The notes below the pieces were generated by a model that had not been told where the DNA came from, did not search any database, and saw only the letters and a program-made list of their open reading frames with translations. Made by a program: the position numbers and the translations under genes. From Chloroflexota bacterium (GTDB taxonomy: Bacteria; Chloroflexota; Anaerolineae; Anaerolineales; DRMV01), in the NCBI GenBank assembly GCA_013154225.1, contig JAADCW010000212.1:1-8286 (forward strand): 8,286 nucleotides of DNA, written 5' to 3'. Positions 1 to 6,074 of the stretch are shown here, piece after piece (positions within the stretch are counted from its first letter, which is position 1; each line of letters starts with the position of its first letter).

Positions 1-235
1 CATCGGGTAATAAACGCCACAAGATGGTCCGCGGATCGGTGGATTGCAGGAAACGTTGGAGGCGTTTGTAGGCAGCATCCAACGAGCCGCGTATCTGAGA
101 AGCGATTTCGGTTAAGCGGGCAGAGCGGGCGCGCAAGATAGCGGCGAGGATTTCAGCGGCTTGGCGGGCCTCGCGGGGGTGGTCAAACAGATAGCGGGTA
201 AATCGTTCCAGAGAAATGCCTTTATACTTATACAT
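1..235 (-). CDS. IS transposase, N-terminal part (probably IS4-family DDE), cut by window edge
   Basis: Reading the minus strand from the ATG at 235 gives 78 codons without a stop, running off the left edge. The peptide starts MYKYKGISLERFTRYLF and continues through a helical segment (EILAAILRARSARLTEIASQ) to AYKRLQRFLQSTDPR. A helical N-terminus ending in a Y-x-R-L-Q-R-F-type motif is what I know from the DNA-binding N-domain of IS4-type transposases, including those common in Chloroflexota. The catalytic DDE residues lie outside the window, so family and intactness are inferred. The start is supported by an excellent Shine-Dalgarno, AAGGAGG on the minus strand at 248-242, six bases before the ATG. 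That site lies in a predicted hairpin (236-289). The gene points away from the response regulator downstream. It could be a decayed copy; the visible part is open. Confidence 0.72.
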   Translation of the reverse strand, partial: MYKYKGISLERFTRYLFDHPREARQAAEILAAILRARSARLTEIASQIRGSLDAAYKRLQRFLQSTDPRTILWRLLPD

Positions 236-289
236 GGGGAGCCTCCTTCGTAATTTGTTCTCTCTAAATACTTTACTAGGAGGTTCCCC
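236..289 (-). promoter_or_regulatory. Hairpin masking the transposase ribosome binding site
   Basis: Plus-strand GGGGAGCCTCC (236-246) is nearly the reverse complement of GGAGGTTCCCC (279-289). In the minus-strand transcript this makes an 11-position stem with one A-C mismatch and a 32-base loop. The 3' arm contains the GGAGG of the transposase Shine-Dalgarno and ends directly against the ATG. A transcript entering from outside the element would include both arms and hide the site. One starting inside the loop would not: TATTTA on the minus strand at 270-265 is a possible -10, but I see no good -35. IS10 and IS50 use this type of protection; its operation here is inferred. Confidence 0.6.
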
Positions 290-332
290 TTTATTGTCCT
301 AACTCACGTCCGAACATCAGAGAAATCGCCCC

Positions 333-361
333 TTGCAATCCCCCTCACTTTATGCTAAAGT
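333..361 (+). promoter_or_regulatory. Candidate sigma-70-type promoter for the response regulator operon
   Basis: TTGCAA at 333-338 and TAAAGT at 356-361 are separated by exactly 17 bases, and each matches four of six consensus positions. Transcription would start near 368 and leave a leader of about 95 bases before the ATG at 464. The leader contains a short CACATGTG palindrome around 436-443 with no assigned role. The match is modest, and the -35 lies close to the presumed insertion sequence end. Confidence 0.35.
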
Positions 362-463
362 GTAACAAAGCCGAGCGGCATTCTATCAGAAAGCCGCGCA
401 GGTTTTTCTATTTTCTTTTCCGTCAATTCGGGGCACACATGTGCGTGCGAGGAGTACAGCATC

Positions 464-847
464 ATGCCACCTGCCAGGCCCGTTGAAATTGCCATCGTCG
501 AAGATGAACCAGCCACTGCCGAAATGTTGGCAGAAATGATGCGCCTCAACGGCTACACTGTCCGCATGTATCACGGTGCGCAAACAGCCATTTTTGGCTT
601 TCAAAACCACCACCCCGACGTGGTGATTTTGGACGTCATGATGCCTGACATCTCCGGCCTGGAAGTGCTCCGCTACATTCGCCGAGACCACGCCCTGCAC
701 AACCTGCCGGTCATCATTCTCTCCGCCAGAAGCAGCCCCGACGCCATTGAGGAAGGGCTCTCTGCGGGTGCTAACCTGTATCTCACCAAGCCTGTGACCT
801 TTTCCGAAATCAAAGCCGCGGTAGAAAAAGTGCTTGCCGCGGCGTAA
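464..847 (+). CDS. Single-domain response regulator (CheY-like receiver)
   Basis: This 127-residue protein is one complete receiver domain with no output domain, so it would act by phosphorylation-dependent binding to a partner in the cytoplasm. The expected residues are present: the acidic pocket E13-D14-E15 in IAIVEDEP, phospho-acceptor D57 in VVILDVMMPD, the switch Ser S87 in VIILSAR, and K109 followed by P110 in YLTKP. No histidine kinase lies nearby, so it is an orphan here and its partner is unknown. The ATG at 464 has GAGGAG at 449-454, nine bases upstream. thpR begins 22 bases after its stop, so the two are probably co-transcribed. The receiver assignment is secure; the pathway is not known. 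Confidence 0.93.
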   Translation: MPPARPVEIAIVEDEPATAEMLAEMMRLNGYTVRMYHGAQTAIFGFQNHHPDVVILDVMMPDISGLEVLRYIRRDHALHNLPVIILSARSSPDAIEEGLSAGANLYLTKPVTFSEIKAAVEKVLAAA

Positions 848-869
848 GCCGTGCCGTAACGAGGTTTAC

Positions 870-1472
870 ATGAACGTCATTCGCGCTTTCATCGCCATTG
901 ACCTCCCCGACGACGTCCGCAAGCGTCTCTCTCAGGTCTCTCACAAACTTCAGCAACAACTCAAAGACTACCCCATCCGCTGGGTGCCACCGGAAAACAT
1001 CCACCTCACGCTGAAGTTTTTGGGCGACGTTTCCGAGCACAATTTGCGCTTGCTGACCGACCTGCTGGCTGGGGAAGTAGGCACCCATCGCCCCTTTGAA
1101 TTTGGCGTGGGCACCCTGGGCGCATTCCCCGACATGCGCCGCCCGCGGGTCATTTGGGTAGGCATCGAAGCGCCCAACGAACTGTTGGCGCTCCAGCGCG
1201 GCATTGACCAAACCACGGCTCGCCTGGGGTACGCGCGCGAACAGCGCCCCTTCCAACCCCACCTCACCCTGGGGCGTGTTTCGCGCAACGCCAGCGGCGC
1301 ACAAGTGCGCGATATCAGCCGCATTTTGCAAGAAACTACCGTTGGCTTTTTAGGAAGCACCCGCGTGACCGAAGTTCACCTTTATCGCAGCGACCTTCGC
1401 CCCGAAGGCGCGGTTTACACTCGCTTGTTTACAACGCCCCTCAACCCTGACGCGCCTCCTGCCATCGCGTGA
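870..1472 (+). CDS. thpR: RNA 2',3'-cyclic phosphodiesterase (2'-5' RNA ligase family)
   Basis: The 200-residue product belongs to the 2H phosphoesterase superfamily. Both catalytic H-x-T motifs are visible: H45-L-T47 in NIHLTLKFLGDV and H131-L-T133 in PHLTLGRV. The N-terminus MNVIRAFIAIDLP is the usual family start, and length is normal. Known members hydrolyse 2',3'-cyclic phosphate RNA ends to 2'-phosphates and can join tRNA halves through 2'-5' bonds in vitro; the cellular substrate is not settled. I chose the ATG at 870 because GAGGT lies at 861-865 and the family begins there. An in-frame ATG at 834 would add 12 unrelated residues and overlap the response regulator. It sits second in the run with the receiver and rsfS. 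Confidence 0.93.
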   Translation: MNVIRAFIAIDLPDDVRKRLSQVSHKLQQQLKDYPIRWVPPENIHLTLKFLGDVSEHNLRLLTDLLAGEVGTHRPFEFGVGTLGAFPDMRRPRVIWVGIEAPNELLALQRGIDQTTARLGYAREQRPFQPHLTLGRVSRNASGAQVRDISRILQETTVGFLGSTRVTEVHLYRSDLRPEGAVYTRLFTTPLNPDAPPAIA

Positions 1473-1477
1473 GGCGC
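1452..1477 (+). other. Small hairpin spanning the thpR stop codon
   Basis: GCGCCTC (1452-1458) and GAGGCGC (1471-1477) are perfect reverse complements around a 12-base loop. The thpR TGA stop (1470-1472) sits at the loop/arm junction. No U-run follows, so this does not look like a terminator. It could affect mRNA stability or thpR-rsfS coupling. A 7-bp stem in GC-rich DNA may also be chance. Confidence 0.35.
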
Positions 1478-1505
1478 TCCCCCATCCCAGATGCAAGGAG
1501 GTCCT

Positions 1506-1847
1506 TTGGACGCATTATCTCTGGCTCACCACATTGTGGATGCCCTGGAAGAACACAAGGGCGAAAACATCTTGTTGTTGGACATTCAAAACTTAGCGCC
1601 TTTTGCCGACTACTTCGTCATCTGCTCAGGCACCAGCGACCGGATGATCGACGCACTGGCGCGGGCAGCCCTGCGGGCAGGCCGTGACCTCAAAGCCCAC
1701 GGCCGCGTGGAAGGCACCGCCCGGTCCGGATGGGTGCTCCTGGATTTTGGCGAAGTGGTCGTTCATATTTTTGCCCCCGATTTGCGGGATTATTACCGCC
1801 TGGAAGACTTGTGGTCTGAGGGCAAAACCCTGCTTCACGTGCAATAA
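1506..1847 (+). CDS. rsfS: Ribosomal silencing factor RsfS
   Basis: The 113-residue product matches the RsfS (Iojap/YbeB) family over its whole length. RsfS binds large-subunit protein uL14 and blocks joining of the ribosomal subunits, lowering translation in starvation or stationary phase. Visible family signatures are SLAHHIVDALEEHKGENI near the start, ADYFVICSGTSDR at 34-46, GWVLLDFGEVVVHIF at 75-89, and RDYYRLEDLW at 94-103. I prefer the TTG at 1506 because AAGGAGGT lies at 1495-1502 directly upstream and homologues begin about here. An ATG at 1491 is in frame and would give 118 residues, but it places this near-perfect ribosome binding site inside the gene and has only a distant GAGG of its own. 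The start is 33 bases after thpR. No terminator precedes the tRNA, so read-through is likely. Confidence 0.93.
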   Translation: MDALSLAHHIVDALEEHKGENILLLDIQNLAPFADYFVICSGTSDRMIDALARAALRAGRDLKAHGRVEGTARSGWVLLDFGEVVVHIFAPDLRDYYRLEDLWSEGKTLLHVQ

Positions 1848-1884
1848 AACCTCAGCCCGCCCCAAATTTCTACGCTCAAAAAAC

Positions 1885-1913
1885 TGGACGCCCTCACAGC
1901 CCTGTGGTAGAAT
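1885..1913 (+). promoter_or_regulatory. Promoter of tRNA-Gln
   Basis: TGGACG at 1885-1890 (four of six against TTGACA) and TAGAAT at 1908-1913 (five of six against TATAAT) are 17 bases apart. Initiation near 1920 would leave only about six bases of 5' leader before the tRNA, which is typical of tRNA promoters. Confidence 0.6.
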
Positions 1914-1925
1914 AACGCCCGCTGT

Positions 1926-2000
1926 TGGGGGCTCGTCTAATCGGCAGGACAGCGGACTCTGGATCCGTATGTGGAGGTTCGAGTCCTCCGCCCCCAGCCA
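1926..2000 (+). tRNA. tRNA-Gln (anticodon CUG), CCA encoded
   Basis: The sequence folds into a complete cloverleaf. The acceptor stem is TGGGGGC (1926-1932) with GCCCCCA (1990-1996), perfect over seven pairs. The D-arm is 1935-1938 with 1947-1950 and has GG at 1943-1944 in its loop. The anticodon stem is GCGGA/TCCGT around the loop CTCTGGA, putting anticodon CTG at 1959-1961, which reads CAG (Gln). The T-arm is GGAGG/CCTCC around TTCGAGT. The discriminator is G1997 and CCA is encoded at 1998-2000. The T-A first pair and G discriminator agree with bacterial tRNA-Gln. It has its own promoter and is followed immediately by a strong hairpin. Confidence 0.96.
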
Positions 2001-2030
2001 AAAACCCCGACCTTTATTGGTCGGGGTTTT
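2001..2030. terminator. Shared bidirectional terminator of tRNA-Gln and trmH
   Basis: AAAACCCCGACC (2001-2012) and GGTCGGGGTTTT (2019-2030) are perfect complements around the six-base loop TTTATT. On the plus strand the stem ends in TTTT with a second TTTT after GG, terminating the tRNA. On the minus strand it ends in a run of five T, terminating the operon that ends with trmH. The minus-strand TAA of trmH occupies 2016-2014, inside the loop, so the last trmH codons form one arm. Confidence 0.9.
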
Positions 2031-2796
2031 GGTTTTCTTCCAGGAGGTCTTCAGGGGGCGTCAAACCACGACGGCGATAGAACGCCCTTTCCAAAGCCTC
2101 GGGGCGCCCCACAATGCGCCGATACCAGCGCAACATCAAGATATCGCGCTCCTCTTCGCTCAAACGCCACGCCGCATCTGAGCGATGCAAAGCCTCAATG
2201 ACATGAGAAAGGGTAATGGCCACACTCACCGAGATGTTGTAACTCTCGGTAAAGCCGTACATGGGCAAACGCAAATGCGCATCCGCGTGCTGGAGCGCGT
2301 AGGGGCTCAAGCCTTCCCGCTCGTTGCCAAACAAGAAGGCCAAGGGGCGATCCAGGGGGATGTCGTCCAACCCCCACGCGTCAGTATGAGGCGTGGTTGC
2401 CACCAGCAGATAGCCCTTCCTGCGCAGGGCATCCATCGCGGCCGCGGTGGCAGGAAACGCGTCTGGCATGTCGTGCAGGGCGTCCAGGGCTTCCGGGTCG
2501 GCTTCGCCCACGGGCGAGCGGAAGCGGTGCAAATCAATCCATTTTTGCGCGCCCAAAGCCACATCGGGGTTGACCTTGTATCGGTTCCAGTTTTCGGCAA
2601 TGTAAACATCCTGCACGCCCAAAATTTCCGCGGTGCGCAGGGTTGCGCTCGCGTTTTGCGATTGGTAAATATCTTCCAACATCAAGGTCACATAGCGAGT
2701 ACGCCACTGAATGACCTCGGCAATGCGCGTGCGTTTGTTTTCGGTGATGAACTGCTCCAAAAAGGCAATCAATTCGCGGCGTAATGCAGCATCCAT
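2014..2796 (-). CDS. trmH: tRNA (guanosine-18-2'-O)-methyltransferase, SpoU/TrmH family
   Basis: The 260-residue product is a SPOUT-fold 2'-O-ribose methyltransferase using S-adenosylmethionine. The three SpoU motifs are present in order: motif 1 NASATLRTAEILGV at 48-61, with invariant N48 and R54; motif 2 FLFGNEREGLS at 154-164; motif 3 LPMYGFTESYNISVSVA at 177-193, which forms the cofactor knot. The C-terminal extension (about 205-245, SEEERDILMLRWY) resembles the one in TrmH proteins that methylate G18 of tRNA. RlmB-like or other SpoU specificities cannot be excluded. I chose the ATG at 2796 because GGGAG lies five bases upstream. An ATG at 2826 is in frame but overlaps the preceding gene and lacks a good binding site. 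It is last in a three-gene operon, 19 bases after its neighbour. Confidence 0.88.
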   Translation of the reverse strand: MDAALRRELIAFLEQFITENKRTRIAEVIQWRTRYVTLMLEDIYQSQNASATLRTAEILGVQDVYIAENWNRYKVNPDVALGAQKWIDLHRFRSPVGEADPEALDALHDMPDAFPATAAAMDALRRKGYLLVATTPHTDAWGLDDIPLDRPLAFLFGNEREGLSPYALQHADAHLRLPMYGFTESYNISVSVAITLSHVIEALHRSDAAWRLSEEERDILMLRWYRRIVGRPEALERAFYRRRGLTPPEDLLEENQNPDQ

Positions 2797-2815
2797 AAGC
2801 ACTCCCGTTGCAAGT

Positions 2816-4300
2816 TTAGCGGCCATAGAGCACGCTCAAATCATCCTGATAGAGGACGTGCCAGCCTTCGTTGGGCAAAGCAGAGGCCAACGGCGCCTCA
2901 GGTCGCACCAGCACCAGGCGCACGTCCCAATAATCCAACACAGCCTGCCAACCCGGCTGAGCGGCCATCACCCTCAACCACTGCTCAATAATGTCGTCGC
3001 CGTAGAGGTCGGTGCGGCCATCCACAAACACCGGATAATCGGGCGCGGCCCACAGCAAATAACCGCCCCAATTGTAATCGTTGAAAAGCCGCCCAGGGGG
3101 ATGTTCGGTTTCAAGATACTGCACCGCGGCCACGGGGAAAGTTTGGGCAGTAAGCACTGCGTTGACTTGAGGCAAGGCCATCACCCCTGCCTTGGCAAAG
3201 GCCACAAACGCGGCCAGCCCAACCAAAGCCAAATTGACCTTGCGGTGGATGGGCGTGGTCCGCGGCTCGCGCTTGGGCAACCAGGCCACAACGTCGCGGC
3301 GCAGGGCTTCGGCGTGGCGCGCCATCACCGGCGCCAAGGCCACGGCAAACAAAGCAATGTTGCGGGCCGCGGTTAGCGCCATCAGCGACATGCCCGCGGT
3401 CAAAAAGGCTTCTTCAGCCCGCATACGCCGGGCCGAAAGGCCCAACACCACCATCAACGCCACCAGCAAAGCCAAAAACGGCCAGGTTTCAGGCTGGGAA
3501 AAATCGGGGGGCTGCCATTCGGCAATCTGGTGCAAAGCCTGCATGCTGATGGTCTTCCAGGGGTAAGCATACATCTCCATGCCATACGGGTTGACAGCCA
3601 CGGCCACCACCAGCGCGCCGCCCACCGCGGTCAGAGACAAGAGCCGTCGCCAAGCCGCTTTCGCGGCTTCCTGGCCCTGGCGCCAACGCGCCACCAACCA
3701 CCGCCCCACAGCCGCAACCCAATACACACCCCACCAAATCCAGCCCATGATGAAACCACCGTGCCCATTCACCCACAGCACCATGAGCAAAGGCAGCACC
3801 CAAATCAGCCGCCCGCCACGACGACGCCAGCGCGCAAGCACAGCCAGGAAAACAGCCGAAAGCAGAAAAGTGAGCAAATAGGGCCGAGCAGCCCAATACA
3901 CTGCCGAAGCCGCGGCCGCCCAAGTGACCACCCCTGCCTTGAGCAAGGGATGCACCGGCCCCTCGCCCGCGGGCAGGAACGCGTCTATGGTTTTCCAAAC
4001 TACCGCCCAGGTCAGGGTAACCGTCAGCGCGGTGCCCAAATTGAGCGCGCCCAAGCCCCCCAGGCGATACAGCGCCAGCATCACCAGTTCCATTGGCCAG
4101 CCCGGATAGTGCCACGCCTCGCCCACTCGCGTGTAGGAAAAATGATCCACGCCAGGCAAGGCGCGATGCTCCCAAATCCACGCGCCCGCGCGCAGGTGCC
4201 ACCACGAATCCGGTGCAATGGTGTAACGCGCGGCCATGCCCAACACCAGAAGCATGGTTAGCACCGCGGCCAAACGTTCGACGACCCTTTTGTTTTCCAT
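2816..4300 (-). CDS. Multi-pass membrane protein, GT-C-like, uncharacterised family
   Basis: The 494-residue product has about ten hydrophobic segments and a soluble C-terminal part from roughly 390. I recognise the pattern, not a named function. An acidic/aromatic signature D31-S-W-W-H35 follows the first membrane helix, then DHFSYT. Later come WVNGHGGF (176-183), EWQPPDF (261-267), RLFNDYNWGGY (404-414) and VDGRTDLYG (426-434). Proteins with these motifs are common in Chloroflexota and other bacteria and look like GT-C polyprenyl-phosphate-sugar-dependent glycosyltransferases, with the first extracytoplasmic loop as the likely active site. That role is inferred. The ATG at 4300 is chosen because GAGG, overlapping the upstream gene's TGA, lies five bases before it. 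Only seven bases separate the genes, suggesting translational coupling. A start at 4345 would overlap the neighbour by 38 bases. Confidence 0.78.
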   Translation of the reverse strand: MENKRVVERLAAVLTMLLVLGMAARYTIAPDSWWHLRAGAWIWEHRALPGVDHFSYTRVGEAWHYPGWPMELVMLALYRLGGLGALNLGTALTVTLTWAVVWKTIDAFLPAGEGPVHPLLKAGVVTWAAAASAVYWAARPYLLTFLLSAVFLAVLARWRRRGGRLIWVLPLLMVLWVNGHGGFIMGWIWWGVYWVAAVGRWLVARWRQGQEAAKAAWRRLLSLTAVGGALVVAVAVNPYGMEMYAYPWKTISMQALHQIAEWQPPDFSQPETWPFLALLVALMVVLGLSARRMRAEEAFLTAGMSLMALTAARNIALFAVALAPVMARHAEALRRDVVAWLPKREPRTTPIHRKVNLALVGLAAFVAFAKAGVMALPQVNAVLTAQTFPVAAVQYLETEHPPGRLFNDYNWGGYLLWAAPDYPVFVDGRTDLYGDDIIEQWLRVMAAQPGWQAVLDYWDVRLVLVRPEAPLASALPNEGWHVLYQDDLSVLYGR

Positions 4301-4307
4301 AACATCC

Positions 4308-5894
4308 TCACTGCTCACACGCGGCCAAAGCCTGCTCTGGGGCAATTGGCCGGCTCAGGTCGTAAAACACCCGATAATCGCCAATGACGGCTTCCTTCCA
4401 GGTGATGCCAGCCCGCTGAAAACCTTCCCGCAAGCAGGCATCCAGGGGTGGATGCGTCACGGTAATGTAAGCCACCCGAGGGGAAGCCGCGACCATCGCA
4501 TCGTAAGGCGGGTAGCGGTCATCCCGAGGGGTGTAGCGAAAATCCCGATGATAGGGCAAACGAGGCACGAAAATCAAGGTTTCGTCTGACAAAAACGCCA
4601 GCGGATAAGCCACCCAATACGTGGTGTAACCTCGCGTTTCGCCGTGGCTTTCCAGAAACGCGATCAAGCGCGCCTCGTCGCCCGGATGCACCCGCGCATC
4701 CGGGGCAAACTGCGTGGTCAGGCGGTAAGGATTAGCCGCGGCCTGGGCGGTGCTCACCCCAAAATAAAGCACCAGGAACGCCACCAGCCACCACCCCAGC
4801 GGGTATTTCCGCCAGCGGAAATGTGCGGCCAGCCCACCGAACCCCACAAACACCATCTGCGTCACAGGCAGGAAGTAACGGCCCGAAGGGTCATTGCCAA
4901 AAGGTGTCAGCAGGAACCCCGCGAACACGACCGCTATCACGCCCACAGGCAGCCACCAGGCCGGGCGCCACTGCCGGCGAACGTGCCAGGCTGCCAAAAG
5001 CAAAGCCAGGAAAGCCACCAACACCCCCACAGCCAGCGGCGCGGCCAGCAGGCCCACATCCCACGGCGGGCGCACGCCCATAATCACTGGCAAACCCAAC
5101 ACAGTGAGCGTCAGCAACCGCTGGGGGAAGCCGCCCGAAGGCACAGCCACGGCACTACCGGTAAGTTCCTTCAAAAGCGCGGCCCAGCCATGCCGAAAGC
5201 CATACCACCACCACGGCCACGCGCCCAGCAAACCGCCAAGCACCACCAGCCCCAACCTTCCCAACCTCTGCCGCCAGGGCAAACGCCGCCACCGCCAGAG
5301 CAAATACAGCCCCGCGGGCGCGGCGTACACCAGCGTCAGGCCCAGCACCCACGCGCCCAGCCCAGCCAACAGGCCCCATGCCAGCGCGCCCCAGGGCCGC
5401 TCGCCCCAAGGATGCACAGCCAACAGCAACAGCGCGGTGCCCAAAAGCATGGCCTCGCCGTACCCTCCCAGCGAAACCGTGGTGTAAAGGGTCATGTTCA
5501 CTGTGGGGATGGCCATCAACAGCCCCGCGGCCCAGCCTGCTTCGGGCGCGTCGAACAACCGTCGCGCCAGGGCACACGTGAGCATAACCGTGCCCGCGTA
5601 GAGGATGGTCTGCACCAAACGCACTACCCACACCTTTGTGCCAAACAACGCGAAACCACCGGCTACCAGGAAGGCATCCAAACTGCCCATGTAGGCCTGG
5701 CCGTAGAAAAAGGTGGGGCGCTCACCCGCAAGGATGTGCCGCGCCATCAGCGCGACCACGGCCTCATCGCTGTTGAAAGGGAAAGCGCCCTGCCAAAGCC
5801 AAAACGCCTTCCACAACACAGCCACAGCCGCGGTAAGGGCACAGCCCCAGCGGAGAAGAAACGCCCGACGCGTGGTTTTGCGGGTGGTGGTCAT
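4308..5894 (-). CDS. Predicted GT39/ArnT-like membrane glycosyltransferase
   Basis: The 528-residue product has an N-terminal helix (about 15-34), then FPFNSDEAVVALMARHIL with the D43-E44 pair, GQAYMGSLDAFLVAG (65-79), and about ten further hydrophobic segments to about 395. A soluble domain of about 130 residues follows (APDARVHPGDEARLIAFLE onward). An acidic residue in the first extracytoplasmic loop, followed by an aromatic stretch, is characteristic of GT-C enzymes of the PMT/ArnT group. These move sugars from polyprenyl-phosphate carriers to lipids, proteins or polysaccharides outside the membrane. Donor and acceptor cannot be read from sequence. It is the first gene of the operon. The ATG at 5894 has no close Shine-Dalgarno (GAGG is 13 bases away), but a -10-like TACAAT ends six bases before it, so the message may be leaderless. 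Confidence 0.8.
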   Translation of the reverse strand: MTTTRKTTRRAFLLRWGCALTAAVAVLWKAFWLWQGAFPFNSDEAVVALMARHILAGERPTFFYGQAYMGSLDAFLVAGGFALFGTKVWVVRLVQTILYAGTVMLTCALARRLFDAPEAGWAAGLLMAIPTVNMTLYTTVSLGGYGEAMLLGTALLLLAVHPWGERPWGALAWGLLAGLGAWVLGLTLVYAAPAGLYLLWRWRRLPWRQRLGRLGLVVLGGLLGAWPWWWYGFRHGWAALLKELTGSAVAVPSGGFPQRLLTLTVLGLPVIMGVRPPWDVGLLAAPLAVGVLVAFLALLLAAWHVRRQWRPAWWLPVGVIAVVFAGFLLTPFGNDPSGRYFLPVTQMVFVGFGGLAAHFRWRKYPLGWWLVAFLVLYFGVSTAQAAANPYRLTTQFAPDARVHPGDEARLIAFLESHGETRGYTTYWVAYPLAFLSDETLIFVPRLPYHRDFRYTPRDDRYPPYDAMVAASPRVAYITVTHPPLDACLREGFQRAGITWKEAVIGDYRVFYDLSRPIAPEQALAACEQ

Positions 5895-5900
5895 AGGTAT

Positions 5901-5927
5901 ATTGTAACCTCAGATGACATCTAAGGA
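5901..5927 (-). promoter_or_regulatory. Candidate promoter and operator of the membrane-protein/trmH operon
   Basis: On the minus strand TACAAT (5906-5901) matches the -10 consensus at five of six positions. Its predicted start point, seven bases on, is the A of the ATG at 5894. The -35 region is weak. An imperfect inverted repeat, TCAGATG-A-CATCTAA on the plus strand (5910-5924), lies where -35/-10 spacer DNA would be and could bind a regulator. Both calls rest on sequence pattern only. Confidence 0.4.
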
Positions 5928-5973
5928 AAATTGCGAATGCACCAAGGGCCAACAACAGGGCGCCTCAGCGTAA

Positions 5974-5999
5974 AGCCCCCTTCCTCTTAGAAGGGGGCT
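5974..5999 (-). terminator. Hairpin downstream of the AOR gene, possible terminator
   Basis: AGCCCCCTTC (5974-5983) and GAAGGGGGCT (5990-5999) are perfect complements around a six-base loop. On the minus strand the stem is followed by only a short T-run (CTTTACG), so it would be a weak intrinsic terminator. It lies about 75 bases past the AOR stop and before the promoter of the next minus-strand operon, where a terminator is expected. Near-identical decamers GCGCCTCAGC (5960-5969) and GCGCCTCGGC (6008-6017) flank it. Confidence 0.55.
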
Positions 6000-6027
6000 C
6001 GCAAAATGCGCCTCGGCAAGCAGCGCT

Positions 6028-6054
6028 CCTTTCGCTCCCCTGTGGACGAGCGAA
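6028..6054 (-). other. Second hairpin just after the AOR stop codon
   Basis: TTCGCTC (6031-6037) and GAGCGAA (6048-6054) are perfect complements around ten bases, and the stem extends with one bulge into CCT/AGG. It begins about 20 bases downstream of the AOR stop. It has no T-run; with the hairpin at 5974-5999 it may stabilise the 3' end of the AOR message. Confidence 0.4.
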
Positions 6055-6074
6055 GGAAGTGCGGTGGGTACGGC

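Larger units (their letters stand above)
1..300 (-). mobile_element. One end of an insertion sequence (outer boundary not defined)
   Basis: The transposase start at 235 and its leader imply that one end of an insertion sequence lies a short way to the right, somewhere between about 290 and 332. I cannot fix the boundary. The other end is outside the window, so neither the terminal inverted repeat nor a target-site duplication can be matched. The end coordinate given here is approximate. Confidence 0.45.

Noticed and set aside
834..869. An upstream start for thpR at 834
   Set aside because: It would overlap the response regulator, adds residues unlike the family N-terminus, and the ATG at 870 has its own ribosome binding site.
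1926..2030. tRNA-Gln 3' end as an integration site for a mobile element
   Set aside because: No integrase gene or repeated tRNA 3' segment is seen nearby; downstream is the housekeeping trmH operon.
1684..2181. Plus-strand open frames running across tRNA-Gln and into the trmH region
   Set aside because: They overlap rsfS out of frame, a complete tRNA and a terminator, so they cannot be real genes.
3489..4205. A 238-codon minus-strand open frame inside the second membrane protein gene
   Set aside because: It is an alternative frame of a GC-rich gene, rich in Gly, Ala and Arg and without a domain. The in-frame product at 4300-2816 carries conserved family motifs.
4644..5924. A 426-codon open frame on the plus strand
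   Set aside because: It is the antisense of the GT39-like gene. Its product is dominated by His, Gln, Pro and Arg, has no recognisable domain, and the opposite strand encodes a coherent membrane protein.
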